In this document: one piece after another, positions 50,750-61,772 of the stretch
How positions within the stretch are numbered: the stretch's first letter is position 1
Layout: the number at the start of each line of letters is the position of its first letter
Translations under genes and position numbers: made by a program
The notes under the pieces: generated by a model
Told to the model about the DNA's origin: nothing
The model's database searches: none
The model's input: only the letters and a program-made list of their open reading frames with translations
DNA from: Ptiloglossa arizonensis
Taxonomy: Eukaryota > Arthropoda > Insecta > Hymenoptera > Colletidae
Reading direction: 5' to 3'
Assembly: GCF_051014685.1 (NCBI RefSeq)
Contig: NC_135055.1
Coordinates: 1-64,000, forward strand
DNA length: 64,000 nt

Positions 50750-50923
50750 GGCGAGTTTCTACTTTCAGATGCAACAGAAATTTGCGGATTGGTCAATCCG
50801 TTCGCTAGATATGGCAGTTTGGTGGTAAGAAACGCTTGAGAAACTCCAAATTTTCGCAGTTCTGATGCTCGAAACGCATAACTAGAACGGCCTAGGGGAA
50901 AACTACTCATACCGTTGTAATCG
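50750..50923. repeat. 174-bp length-variant monomer
   Basis: AGAAATTTGCGG replaces AGAAATTTTGCGG at about 50,777-50,788, a one-base loss in the A/T run. The unit also carries GGTGGTAAG where others read GGAGGTAAG. Confidence 0.9.
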
Positions 50924-52673
50924 GGCGTGTTTCTACTTTCAGATGCAACAGAAATTTTGCGGATTGGTCAATCCGTTCGCGAGATATGGCAGATTTGAGG
51001 TAAGAAACGCTTGAGAAACTCCAAATTTTCGCAGTTCTGATGCTCGAAACGCATAACTAGAACGGCCTAGGGGAAAACTACTCATACAGTTGTAATCTGG
51101 CGAGTTTCTATTTTCAGGTGCAACAGAAATTTTGCGGATTGGTCAATCCGTTCGCGAGATATGGCAGTTTTGAGGTAAGAAACGCTTGAGAAACTCCAAA
51201 TTTTCGCAGTTCTGATGCTCGAAACGAATAACTAGAACGGCCTAGGGGAAAACTACTCATACCGTTGTAATCGGGCGAGTTTATACTTCCAGATGCAACA
51301 GAAATTTTGCGGTTTGGTCAATCCGTTCGCGAGATATGGCAGTTTTGAGGTAAGAAACGCTTGAGAAACTCAAAATTTTCGCAGTTCTGATGCTCGAAAC
51401 GCATAACTAGAACGGCCTAGGGGAAAAGTACGCATACCGTTGTAATCGGGCGAGTTTCTACTTTCAGATGCAACAGAAATTTTGCGGATTGGTCGATCCG
51501 TTCGCTAGATATGGCAGTTTGGAGGTAAGAAACGCTTGAGAAACTCCAAATTTTCGCAGTTCTGATGCTCGAAACGAATAACTAGAACGGCCTAGGGGAA
51601 AACTACTCATACCGTTGTAATCGGGCGAGTTTATACTTCCAGATGCAACAGAAATTTTGCCGTTTGGTCAATCCGTTCGCGAGATATGGCAGCTTTGAGG
51701 TAAGAAACGCTTGAGAAACTCAAAATTTTCGCAGTTCTGATGCTCGAAACGCATAACTAGAACGGCCTAGGGGAAAAGTACGCATACCGTTGTAATCGGG
51801 CGAGTTTCTACTTTGTGATGCAACAGAAATTTTGCGGATTGGTCAATCCGTTCGCGAGATATGGCAGTTTTGAAGTAAGAAACGCTTGAGAAACTCCAAA
51901 TTTTCCCAGTTCTGATGCTCGAAACGAATACCTAGAACGGCCTAGGGGAAAACTACTCATACAGTTGTAATCGGGCGAGTTTCTATTTTCAGGTGCAACA
52001 GAAATTTTGCGGATTGGTCAATCCGTTCGCGAGATATTGCAGTTTTGAGGTAAGAAACGCTTGAGAAACTCCAAATTTTCGCAGTTCTGATGCTCGAAAC
52101 GAATAACTAGAACGGCCTAGGGGAAAACTACTCATACCGTTGTAATCGGGCGAGTTTCTACTTTCAGATGCAACAGAAATTTTGCGGATTGGTCAATCCG
52201 TTCGCGAGATATGGCAGTTTTGAGGTAAGAAACGCTTGAGAAACTCAAAATTTTCGCAGTTCTGATGCCCGGAACGAATAACTGGAACGGCCTAGGGGAA
52301 AACAACTCATACCGTTGTAATCGGGCGAGTTTATACTTTCAGATGAAACAGAAATTTTGCGGATTGGTCAATCCGTTCGCGAGATATGGCAGTTTTGAGG
52401 TAAGGAACGCTTGAGAAACTCCAAATTTTCGCAGTTCTGATGCTCGAAACGAACACCTAGATCGGCCTAGGGGAAAACTACTCATACCGTTGTAATCGGG
52501 CGTGGTTATACTTTCAGATGCAACAGAAATTTTGCGGATTGGTCAATCCGTTCGCGAGATATGGCAGTTTTGAGGTAAGAAACGCTTGAGAAACTCCAAA
52601 TTTTCGCAGTTCTGATGCGCGAAACGAATAACTAGAACGGCTTAGGGGAAAACTACTCATACCGTTGTAATCG

Positions 52674-55600
52674 GGCGTGTTTCTACTTTCAGATGCAACA
52701 GAAATTTTGCGGATTGGTCAATCCGTTCGCTAGATATGGCAGTTTGGAGGTAAGAAACGCTTGACAAACTCCAAATTTTCGCAGTTCTGATGCTCGAAAC
52801 GCATAACTAGAACGGCCTAGGGGAAAACTACTCATACAGTTGTAATCGGGCGAGTTTCTATTTTCAGGTGCAACAGAAATTTTGGGGATTGGTCAATCCG
52901 TTCGCGAGATATGGCAGTTTTGAGGTAAGAAACGCTTGTGAAACTCCAAATTTTCGCAGTTCTGATGCTCGAAACGAATAACTAGAACGGCCTAGGGGAA
53001 AACTACTCATACCGTTGTAATCGGGCGAGTCTATACTTCCAGATGCAACAGAAATTTTGCGGTTTGGTCAATCCGTTCGCGAGATATGGCAGCTTTGAGG
53101 TAAGAAACGCTTGAGAAACTCAAAATTTTCGCAGTTCTGATGCTCGAAACGCATAACTAGAACGGCCTAGGGGAAAAGTACGCATACCGTTGTAATCGGG
53201 CGAGTTTCTACTTTCTGATGCAACAGAAATTTTGCGGATTGGTCAATCCGTTCGCGAGATATGGCAGTTTTGAGGTAAGAAACGCTTGAGAAGCTCCAAA
53301 TTTTCGCAGTTCTGATGCTCGAAACGAATACCTAGAACGGCCTAGGGGAAAACTACTCATACCGTTGTAATCGGGCGAGTTTGTACTTTCAGATGCATCA
53401 GAAATTTTGCGGATTGGTCAATCCGTTCGCGAGATATGGCAGTTTTGACGTAAGAAACGCTTGAGAAACTCCAAATTTTCGCAGTTCTGATGCTCGAAAC
53501 GAATAACTAGAACGGCCTAGGGGAAAACTACTCATACCGTTGTAATCGGGCGAGTTTCTACTTTCAGATGCAACAGAAATTTTGCGGATTGGTCAATCCG
53601 TTCGCGAGATATGGCAGTTTTGAGGTAAGAAACGCTTGAGAATCTCAAAATTTTCGCAGTTCTGATGCCCGGAACGAATAACTGGAACGGCCTAGGGGAA
53701 AACTACTCATACCCTTGTAATCGGGCGAGTTTCTACTTTCAGATGCAACAGAAATTTTGCGGATTGGTCAAACCGTTCGCGAGATATGGCAGTTTGGAGG
53801 TAAGAAACGCATGAGAAACTCCAAATTTTCGCAGTTCTGATGCTCGAAACGAATAACTAGAACGGCCTAGGGGAAAACTACTCATACCGTTGTAATCGGG
53901 CGAGTTTATACTTCCAGATGCAACAGAAATTTTGCGGTTTGGTCAATCCGTTCGCGAGATATGGCAGTTTTGATGTAAGAAACGCTTGAGAAACACAAAA
54001 TTTTCGCAGTTCTGATGCTCGAAACGCATAACTAGAACGGCCTAGGGGAAGAGTACGCATACCGTTGTAATCGGGCGAGTTTCTACTTTGTGATGCAACA
54101 GAAATTTTGCGGATTGGTCAATCCGTTCGCGAGATATGGCAGTTTTGAGGTAAGGAACGCTTGAGAAACTCAAAATTTTCGCAGTTCTGATGCTCGAAAC
54201 GAATACCTAGAACGGCCTAGCGGAAAACTACTCATACCGTTGTAATCGGGCGTGTTTATACTTTCAGATGCAACAGAAATTTTGCGGATTGGTCAATCCG
54301 TTCGCGAGATATGGCAGTTTTGAGGTAAGAAACGCTTGAGAAACTCCAAATTTTCGCAGTTCTGATGCGCGAAACGAATAACTAGAACGGCTTAGGGGAA
54401 AACTACTCATACCTTTGTAATCGGGCGTGTTTCTACTTTCAGATGCAACAGAAATTTTGCGGATTGGTCAATCCGTTCGCGAGATATCGCAGTTTTGAGG
54501 TAAGAAACGCTTGAGAAACTCCAAATTTTCGCAGTTCTGATGCTCGAAACGAATACCTAGAACGGCCTAGGGGAAAACTACTCATACCGTTGTAATCGGG
54601 CGTGTTTCTACTTTCAGATGCAACAGAAATTTTGCGGATTGGTCAATCCGTTCGCGAGATATGGCAGTTTTGAGGTAAGAAACGCTTGAGAAACTCCAAA
54701 TTTTCGCAGTTCTGATGCTCGAAACGCATAACTAGAACGGCCTAGGGGAAAACTACTCATACCGTTGTAATCGGGCGAGTTTCTATTTTCAGGTGCAACA
54801 GAAATTTTGCGGATTGGTCAATCCGTTCGCGAGATATGGCAGTTTTGAGGTAAGAAACGCTTGAGAAACTCCAAATTTTCGCAGTTCTGATGCTCGAAAC
54901 GAATAACTAGAACGGCCTAGGGGAAAACTACTCATACCGTTGTAATCGGGCGAGTTTATACTTCCAGATGCAACAGAAATTTTGCGGTTTGGTCAATCCG
55001 TTCGCGAGATATGGCAGCTTTGAGGTAAGAAACGCTTGAGAAACTCAAAATTTTCGCAGTTCTGATGCTCGAAACGCATAACTAGAACGGCCTAGGGGAA
55101 AAGTACGCATACCGTTGTAATCGGGCGAGTTTCTACTTTCTTATGCAACAGAAATTTTGCGGATTGGTCAATCCGTTCGCGAGATATGGCAGTTTTGAAG
55201 TAAGAAACGCTTGAGAAACTCCAAATTTTCCCAGTTCTGATGCTCGAAACGAATAACTAGAACGGCCTAGGGGAAAACTACTCATACCGTTGTAATCGGG
55301 CGAGTTTCTACTTTCAGATGCAACAGAAATTTTGCGGATTGGTCAATCCGTTCGCGAGATATGGCAGTTTTGATGTAAGAAATGCTTGAGAAACTCAAAA
55401 TTTTCGCAGTTCTGATACCCGGAACGAATAACTGGAACGGCCTAGGGGAAAACAACTCATACCGTTGTAATCGGGCGAGTTTATACTTTCAGATGCAACA
55501 GAAATTTTGCGGATTGGTCAATCCGTTCGCGAGATATGGCAGTTTTGATGTAAGAAACGCTTGAGAAACACAAAATTTTCGCAGTTCTGATGCTCGAAAC

Positions 55601-55998
55601 GCATAACTAGAACGGCCTAGGGGAAGAGTACGCATACCGTTGTAATCGGGCGAGTTTCTTCTTTCTGATGCAACAGAAATTTTGCGGATTGGTCAATCCG
55701 TTCGCGAGATATGGCAGTTTTGAGGTAAGGAACGCTTGAGAAACTCCAAATTTTCGCAGTTCTGATGCTCGAAACGAATACCTAGAACGGCCTAGGGGAA
55801 AACTACTCATACCATTGTAATCGGGCGTGTTTCTACTTTCAGATGCAACAGAAATTTTGCGGATTGGTCAATCCGTTCGCTAGATATGGCAGTTTGGAGG
55901 TAAGAAACGCTTGAGAAACTCCAAATTTTCGCAGTTCTGATGCTCGAAACGAATAACTAGAACGGCCTAGGTGAAAACTACTCATACCGTTGTAATCG
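52674..55998. repeat. Domain B monomers of mixed order
   Basis: Nineteen units mixing the domain B types (TTTATACTTCC with GGTTTGG, CTATTTTCAGGTG, GTGTTTCT, AAAGTACGC or GAGTACGC). Odd single variants include TTTTGGGGATTG near 52,882, GCATCAGAAA near 53,396, CTTTCTTATG near 55,138 and GATACCCGGAACG near 55,416. No gene or insertion is seen. Confidence 0.8.
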
Positions 55999-57048
55999 GG
56001 CGAGTTTCTACTTTCAGATGCAACAGAAATTTTGCGGATTGGTCAATCCGTTCGCGAGATATGGCAGTTTTGAGGTAAAAAACGCTTGAGAAACTCCAAA
56101 TTTTCGCAGTTCTGATGCTCGAAACGAATAACTAGAACGGCCTAGGGGAAAACTACTCATACCGTTGTAATCGGGCGAGTTTCTACGTTCAGATGCAACA
56201 GAAATTTTGCGGATTGGTCAATCCGTCCGCGAGATATGGCAGTTTTGAGGTAAGAAACGCTTGAGAAACTCCAAATTTTCGCAGTTCTGATGCTCGAAAC
56301 GAATACCTAGAACGGCCTAGGGGAAAACTACTCATACCGTTGTAATCGGGCGTGTTTATACTTTCAGATGCAACAGAAACTTTGCGGATTGGTCAATCCG
56401 TTCGCGAGATATGGCAGTTTTGAGGTAAGAAACGCTTGAGAAACTCCAAATTTTCGCAGTTCTGATGCGCGAAACGAATAACTAGAACGGCTTAGGGGAA
56501 AACTACTCATACCATTGTAATCGGGCGTGTTTCTACTTTCAGATGCAACAGAAATTTTGCGGATTGGTCAATCCGTTCGCTAGATATGGCAGTTTGGAGG
56601 TAAGAAACGCTTGAGAAACTCCAAATTTTCGCAGTTCTGATGCTCGAAACGAATAACTAGAACGGCCTAGGTGAAAACTACTCATACCGTTGTAATCGGG
56701 CGAGTTTCTACTTTCAGATGCAACAGAAATTTTGCGGATTGGTCAATCCGTTCGCGAGATATGGCAGTTTTGAGGTAAAAAACGCTTGAGAAAATCAAAA
56801 TTTTCGCAGTTCTGATGCTCGAAACGCATAACTAGAACGGCCTAGGGGAAAACTACTCATACATTTGTAATCGGGCGAGTTTCTATTTTCAGGTGCAACA
56901 GAAATTTTGCGGATTGGTCAATCCGTTCGCGAGATATGGCAGTTTTGACGTAAGAAACGCTTGAGAAACTCCAAATTTTCGCAGTTCTGATGCTCGAAAC
57001 GAATATCTAGAACGGCCTAGGGGAAAACTACTCATACCGTTGTAATCG
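55999..57048. repeat. Six-monomer segment copied at 61,773-62,822
   Basis: Marker order is GTAAAAAACG; CTACGTTC with CCGTCCGC; GTGTTTAT with GCGCGAAACG; GTGTTTCT with GGTGAAAAC; GAAAATCAAAA with TACATTTG; CTATTTTCAGG with GAATATCTAG. It recurs at an offset of 5,774 bp (33 monomers less one deletion). Confidence 0.86.
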
Positions 57049-57748
57049 GGCGAGTTTCTACGTTCAGATGCAACAGAAATTTTGCGGATTGGTCAATCCG
57101 TTCGCGAGATATGGCAGTTTTGAGGTAAGAAACGCTTGAGAAACTCCAAATTTTCGCAGTTCTGATGCTCGAAACGAATAACTAGAACGGCCTAGGTGAA
57201 AACTACTCATACCGTTGTAATCGGGCGAGTTTCTACTTTCAGATGCAACAGAAATTTTGCGGATTGGTCAATCCGTTCGCGAGATATGGCAGTTTTGAGG
57301 TAAAAAACGCTTGAGAAACTCCAAATTTTCGCAGTTCTGATGCTCGAAACGAATAACTAGAACGGCCTAGGGGAAAACTACTCATACCGTTGTAATCGGG
57401 CGAGTTTCTACGTTCAGATGCAACAGAAATTTTGCGGATTGGTCAATCCGTCCGCTTGATATGGCAGTTTTGAGGTAAGAAACGCTTGAGAAACTCCAAA
57501 TTTTCGCAGTTCTGATGCTCGAAACGAATACCTAGAACGGCCTAGGGGAAAACTACTCATACCGTTGTAATCGGGCGTGTTTATACTTTCAGATGCAACA
57601 GAAACTTTGCGGATTGGTCAATCCGTTCGCGAGATATGGCAGTTTTGAGGTAAGAAACGCTTGAGAAACTCCAAATTTTCGCAGTTCTGATGCTCGAAAC
57701 GAATACCTAGAACGGCCTAGGTGAAAACTACTCATACCGTTGTAATCG

Positions 57749-59276
57749 GGCGAGTTTCTACTTTCAGATGCAACAGAAATTTTGCGGATTGGTCAATCCG
57801 TTCGCGAGATATGGCAGTTTTGAGGTAAAAAACGCTTGAGAAAATCAAAATTTTCGCAGTTCTGATGCTCGAAACGCATAACTAGAACGGCCTAGGGGAA
57901 AACTACTCATACATTTGTAATCGGGCGAGTTTCTATTTTCAGGTGCAACAGAAATTTTGCGGATTGGTCAATCCGTTCGCGAGATATGGCAGTTTTGACG
58001 TAAGAAACGCTTGAGAAACTCCAAATTTTCGCAGTTCTGATGCTCGAAACGAATATCTAGAACGGCCTAGGGGAAAACTACTCATACCGTTGTAATCGGG
58101 CGAGTTTCTACGTTCAGATGCAACAGAAATTTTGCGGATTGGTCAATCCGTTCGCGAGATATGGCAGTTTTGAGGTAAGAAACGCTTGAGAAACTCCAAA
58201 TTTTCGCAGTTCTGATGCTCGAAACGAATACCTAGAACGGCCTAGGGGAAAACTACTCATACCGTTGTAATCGGGCGTGTTTCTACTTTCAGATGCAACA
58301 GAAATTTTGCGGATTGGTCAATCCGTTCGCGAGATATGGCAGTTTTGAGGTAAGAAACGCTTGAGAAACTCCAAATTTTCGCAGTTCTGATGCTCGAAAC
58401 GCATAACTAGAACGGCCTAGGGGAAAACTACTCATACAGTTGTAATCGGGCGAGTTTCTATTTTCAGGTGCAACAGAAATTTTGCGGATTGGTCAATCCG
58501 TTCGCGAGATATGGCAGTTTTGAGGTAAGAAACGCTTGAGAAACTCCAAATTTTCGCAGTTCTGATGCTCGAAACGAATAACTAGAACGGCCTAGGGGAA
58601 AACTACTCATACCGTTGTAATCGGGCGTGTTTATACTTTCAGATGCAACAGAAATTTTGCGGATTGCTCAATCCGTTCGCGAGATATGGCAGTTTTGAGG
58701 TAAGAAACGCTTGAGAAACTCCAACTTTACGCTGTTCTGATGCGCGAAACGAATAACTAGAACGGCTTAGGGGAAAACTGCTCATACCTTTGTAATCGGG
58801 CGAGTTTCTACTTTCAGATGCAACAGAAATTTTGCGGATTGGTCAATCCGTTCGCTAGATATGGCAGTTTGGAGGTAAGAAACGCTTGAGAAACTCCAAA
58901 TTTTCGCAGTTCTGCTGCTCGAAACGCATAACTAGAACGGCCTAGGGGAAAACTACTCATACCGTTGTAATCGGGCGTGTTTCTACTTTCAGATGCAACA
59001 GAAATTTTGCGTATTGGTCAATCCGTTCGCGAGATATGGCAGTTTGGAGGTAAGAAACGCTTGAGAAACTCCAAATTTTCGCAGTTCTGATGCTCGAAAC
59101 GAATAACTAGAACGGCCTAGGTGAAAACTACTCATACCGTTGTAATCGGGCGAGTTTATACTTCCAGATGCAACAGAAATTTTGCGGTTTGGTCAATCCG
59201 TTCGCGAGATATGGCAGCTTTGAGGTAAGAAACGCTTGAGAAACTCAAAATTTTCGCAGTTCTGATGCTCGAAACG
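57749..59276. repeat. Segment copied at 62,473-64,000, running off the window
   Basis: GAATATCTAG (58,051 and 62,775), CAACTTTACGCTG (58,722 and 63,446), TCTGCTGCTCG (58,911 and 63,635) and TTGCGTATTGG (near 59,010 and 63,734) all match at 4,724 bp (27 monomers less one deletion). The match is still intact at base 64,000, so the copied block is longer than 1,528 bp. Confidence 0.87.
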
Positions 59277-60198
59277 CATAACTAGAACGGCCTAGGGGAA
59301 AACTACTCATACATTTGTAATCGGGCGAGTTTCTATTTTCAGGTGCAACAGAAATTTTGCGGATTGGTCAATCCGTTCGCGAGATATGGCAGTTTTGACG
59401 TAAGAAACGCTTGAGAAACTCCAAATTTTCGCAGTTCTGATGCTCGAAACGAATATCTAGAACGGCCTAGGGGAAAACTACTCATACCGTTGTAATCGGG
59501 CGAGTTTCTACGTTCAGATGCAACAGAAATTTTGCGGATTGGTCAATCCGTTCGCGAGATATGGCAGTTTTGAGGTAAGAAACGCTTGAGAAACTCCAAA
59601 TTTTCGCAGTTCTGATGCTCGAAACGAATACCTAGAACGGCCTAGGGGAAAACTACTCATACCGTTGTAATCGGGCGTGTTTCTACTTTCAGATGCAACA
59701 GAAATTTTGCGGATTGGTCAATCCGTTCGCGAGATATGGCAGTTTTGAGGTAAGAAACGCTTGAGAAACTCCAAATTTTCGCAGTTCTGATGCTCGAAAC
59801 GCATAACTAGAACGGCCTAGGGGAAAACTACTCATACAGTTGTAATCGGGCGAGTTTCTATTTTCAGGTGCAACAGAAATTTTGCGGATTGGTCAATCCG
59901 TTCGCGAGATATGGCAGTTTTGAGGTAAGAAACGCTTGAGAAACTCCAAATTTTCGCAGTTCTGATGCTCGAAACGAATAACTAGAACGGCCTAGGGGAA
60001 AACTACTCATACCGTTGTAATCGGGCGAGTTTATACTTCCAGATGCAACAGAAATTTTGCGGTTTGGTCAATCCGTTCGCGAGATATGGCAGTTTTGAGG
60101 TAAGAAACGCTTGAGAAACTCAAAATTTTCGCAGTTCTGATGCTCGAAACGCATAACTAGAACGGCCTAGGGGAAAAGTACGCATACCGTTGTAATCG

Positions 60199-60372
60199 GG
60201 CGAGTTTCTACTTTCAGATGCAACAGAAATTTTGCGGATTGGTCAATCCGTTCCCGAGATATGGCAGTTTTGAGGTAAGAAACGCTTGAGAAACTCAAAT
60301 TTTCGCAGTTCTGATGCTCGAAACGCATAACTAGAACGGCCTAGGGGAAAACTACTCATACCGTTGTAATCG
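60199..60372. repeat. 174-bp length-variant monomer
   Basis: ACTCAAATTTTCG replaces ACTCAAAATTTTCG near 60,293-60,305. The paired unit at 61,073 shares the rare TTCCCGAG but has the full-length run, so the deletion arose after the two units were duplicated, or was repaired in one of them. Confidence 0.9.
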
Positions 60373-61772
60373 GGCGTGTTTATACTTTCAGATGCAACAG
60401 AAATTTTGCGGATTGCTCAATCCGTTCGCGAGATATGGCAGTTTTGAGGTAAGAAACGCTTGAGAAACTCCAACTTTACGCTGTTCTGATGCGCGAAACG
60501 AATAACTAGAACGGCTTAGGGGAAAACTGCTCATACCTTTGTAATCGGGCGAGTTTCTACTTTCAGATGCAACAGAAATTTTGCGGATTGGTCAATCCGT
60601 TCGCTAGATATGGCAGTTTGGAGGTAAGAAACGCTTGAGAAACTCCAAATTTTCGCAGTTCTGATGCTCGAAACGCATAACTAGAACGGCCTAGGGGAAA
60701 ACTACTCATACCGTTGTAATCGGGCGAGTTTCTACGTTCAGATGCAACAGAAATTTTGCGGATTGGTCAATCCGTTCGCGAGATATGGCAGTTTTGAGGT
60801 AAGAAACGCTTGAGAAACTCCAAATTTTCGCAGTTCTGATGCTCGAAACGAATAACTAGAACGGCCTAGGTGAAAACTACTCATACCGTTGTAATCGGGC
60901 GAGTTTCTACTTTCAGATGCAACAGAAATTTTGCGGATTGGTCAATCCGTTCGCGAGATATGGCAGTTTTGAGGTAAAAAACGCTTGAGAAACTCAAAAT
61001 TTTCGCAGTTCTGATGCTCGAAACGCATAACTAGAACGGCCTAGGGGAAAAGTACGCATACCGTTGTAATCGGGCGAGTTTCTACTTTCAGATGCAACAG
61101 AAATTTTGCGGATTGGTCAATCCGTTCCCGAGATATGGCAGTTTTGAGGTAAGAAACGCTTGAGAAACTCAAAATTTTCGCAGTTCTGATGCTCGAAACG
61201 CATAACTAGAACGGCCTAGGGGAAAACTACTCATACCGTTGTAATCGGGCGTGTTTATACTTTCAGATGCAACAGAAATTTTGCGGATTGCTCAATCCGT
61301 TCGCGAGATATGGCAGTTTTGAGGTAAGAAACGCTTGAGAAACTCCAACTTTACGCTGTTCTGATGCGCGAAACGAATAACTAGAACGGCTTAGGGGAAA
61401 ACTGCTCATACCTTTGTAATCGGGCGAGTTTCTACTTTCAGATGCAACAGAAATTTTGCGGATTGGTCAATCCGTTCGCTAGATATGGCAGTTTGGAGGT
61501 AAGAAACGCTTGAGAAACTCCAAATTTTCGCAGTTCTGATGCTCGAAACGCATAACTAGAACGGCCTAGGGGAAAACTACTCATACCGTTGTAATCGGGC
61601 GAGTTTCTACGTTCAGATGCAACAGAAATTTTGCGGATTGGTCAATCCGTTCGCGAGATATGGCAGTTTTGAGGTAAGAAACGCTTGAGAAACTCCAAAT
61701 TTTCGCAGTTCTGATGCTCGAAACGAATAACTAGAACGGCCTAGGTGAAAACTACTCATACCGTTGTAATCG
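60199..61772. repeat. Tandem five-monomer duplication in domain B
   Basis: Units with TTCCCGAG (60,251 and 61,125), TTGCTCAATCC with CAACTTTACGCTG (60,471 and 61,346), GCTAGATATGG, and CTACGTTC with GGTGAAAAC recur in order at a five-monomer offset. The fifth unit (60,898) carries GTAAAAAACG in both copies but a different downstream half. Confidence 0.85.

Noticed and set aside
35890..55810. Minus-strand open frames of 60-106 codons (35,890-36,150; 43,765-43,965; 46,179-46,361; 47,440-47,640; 50,029-50,211; 50,590-50,910; 53,878-54,060; 55,607-55,810) and a plus-strand one at 55,382-55,564
   Set aside because: They encode the same satellite sequence translated, ending wherever the next unit supplies a stop. 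The longest (50,590-50,910) exists only because the one-base deletion near 50,780 shifts the frame. No coding evidence.
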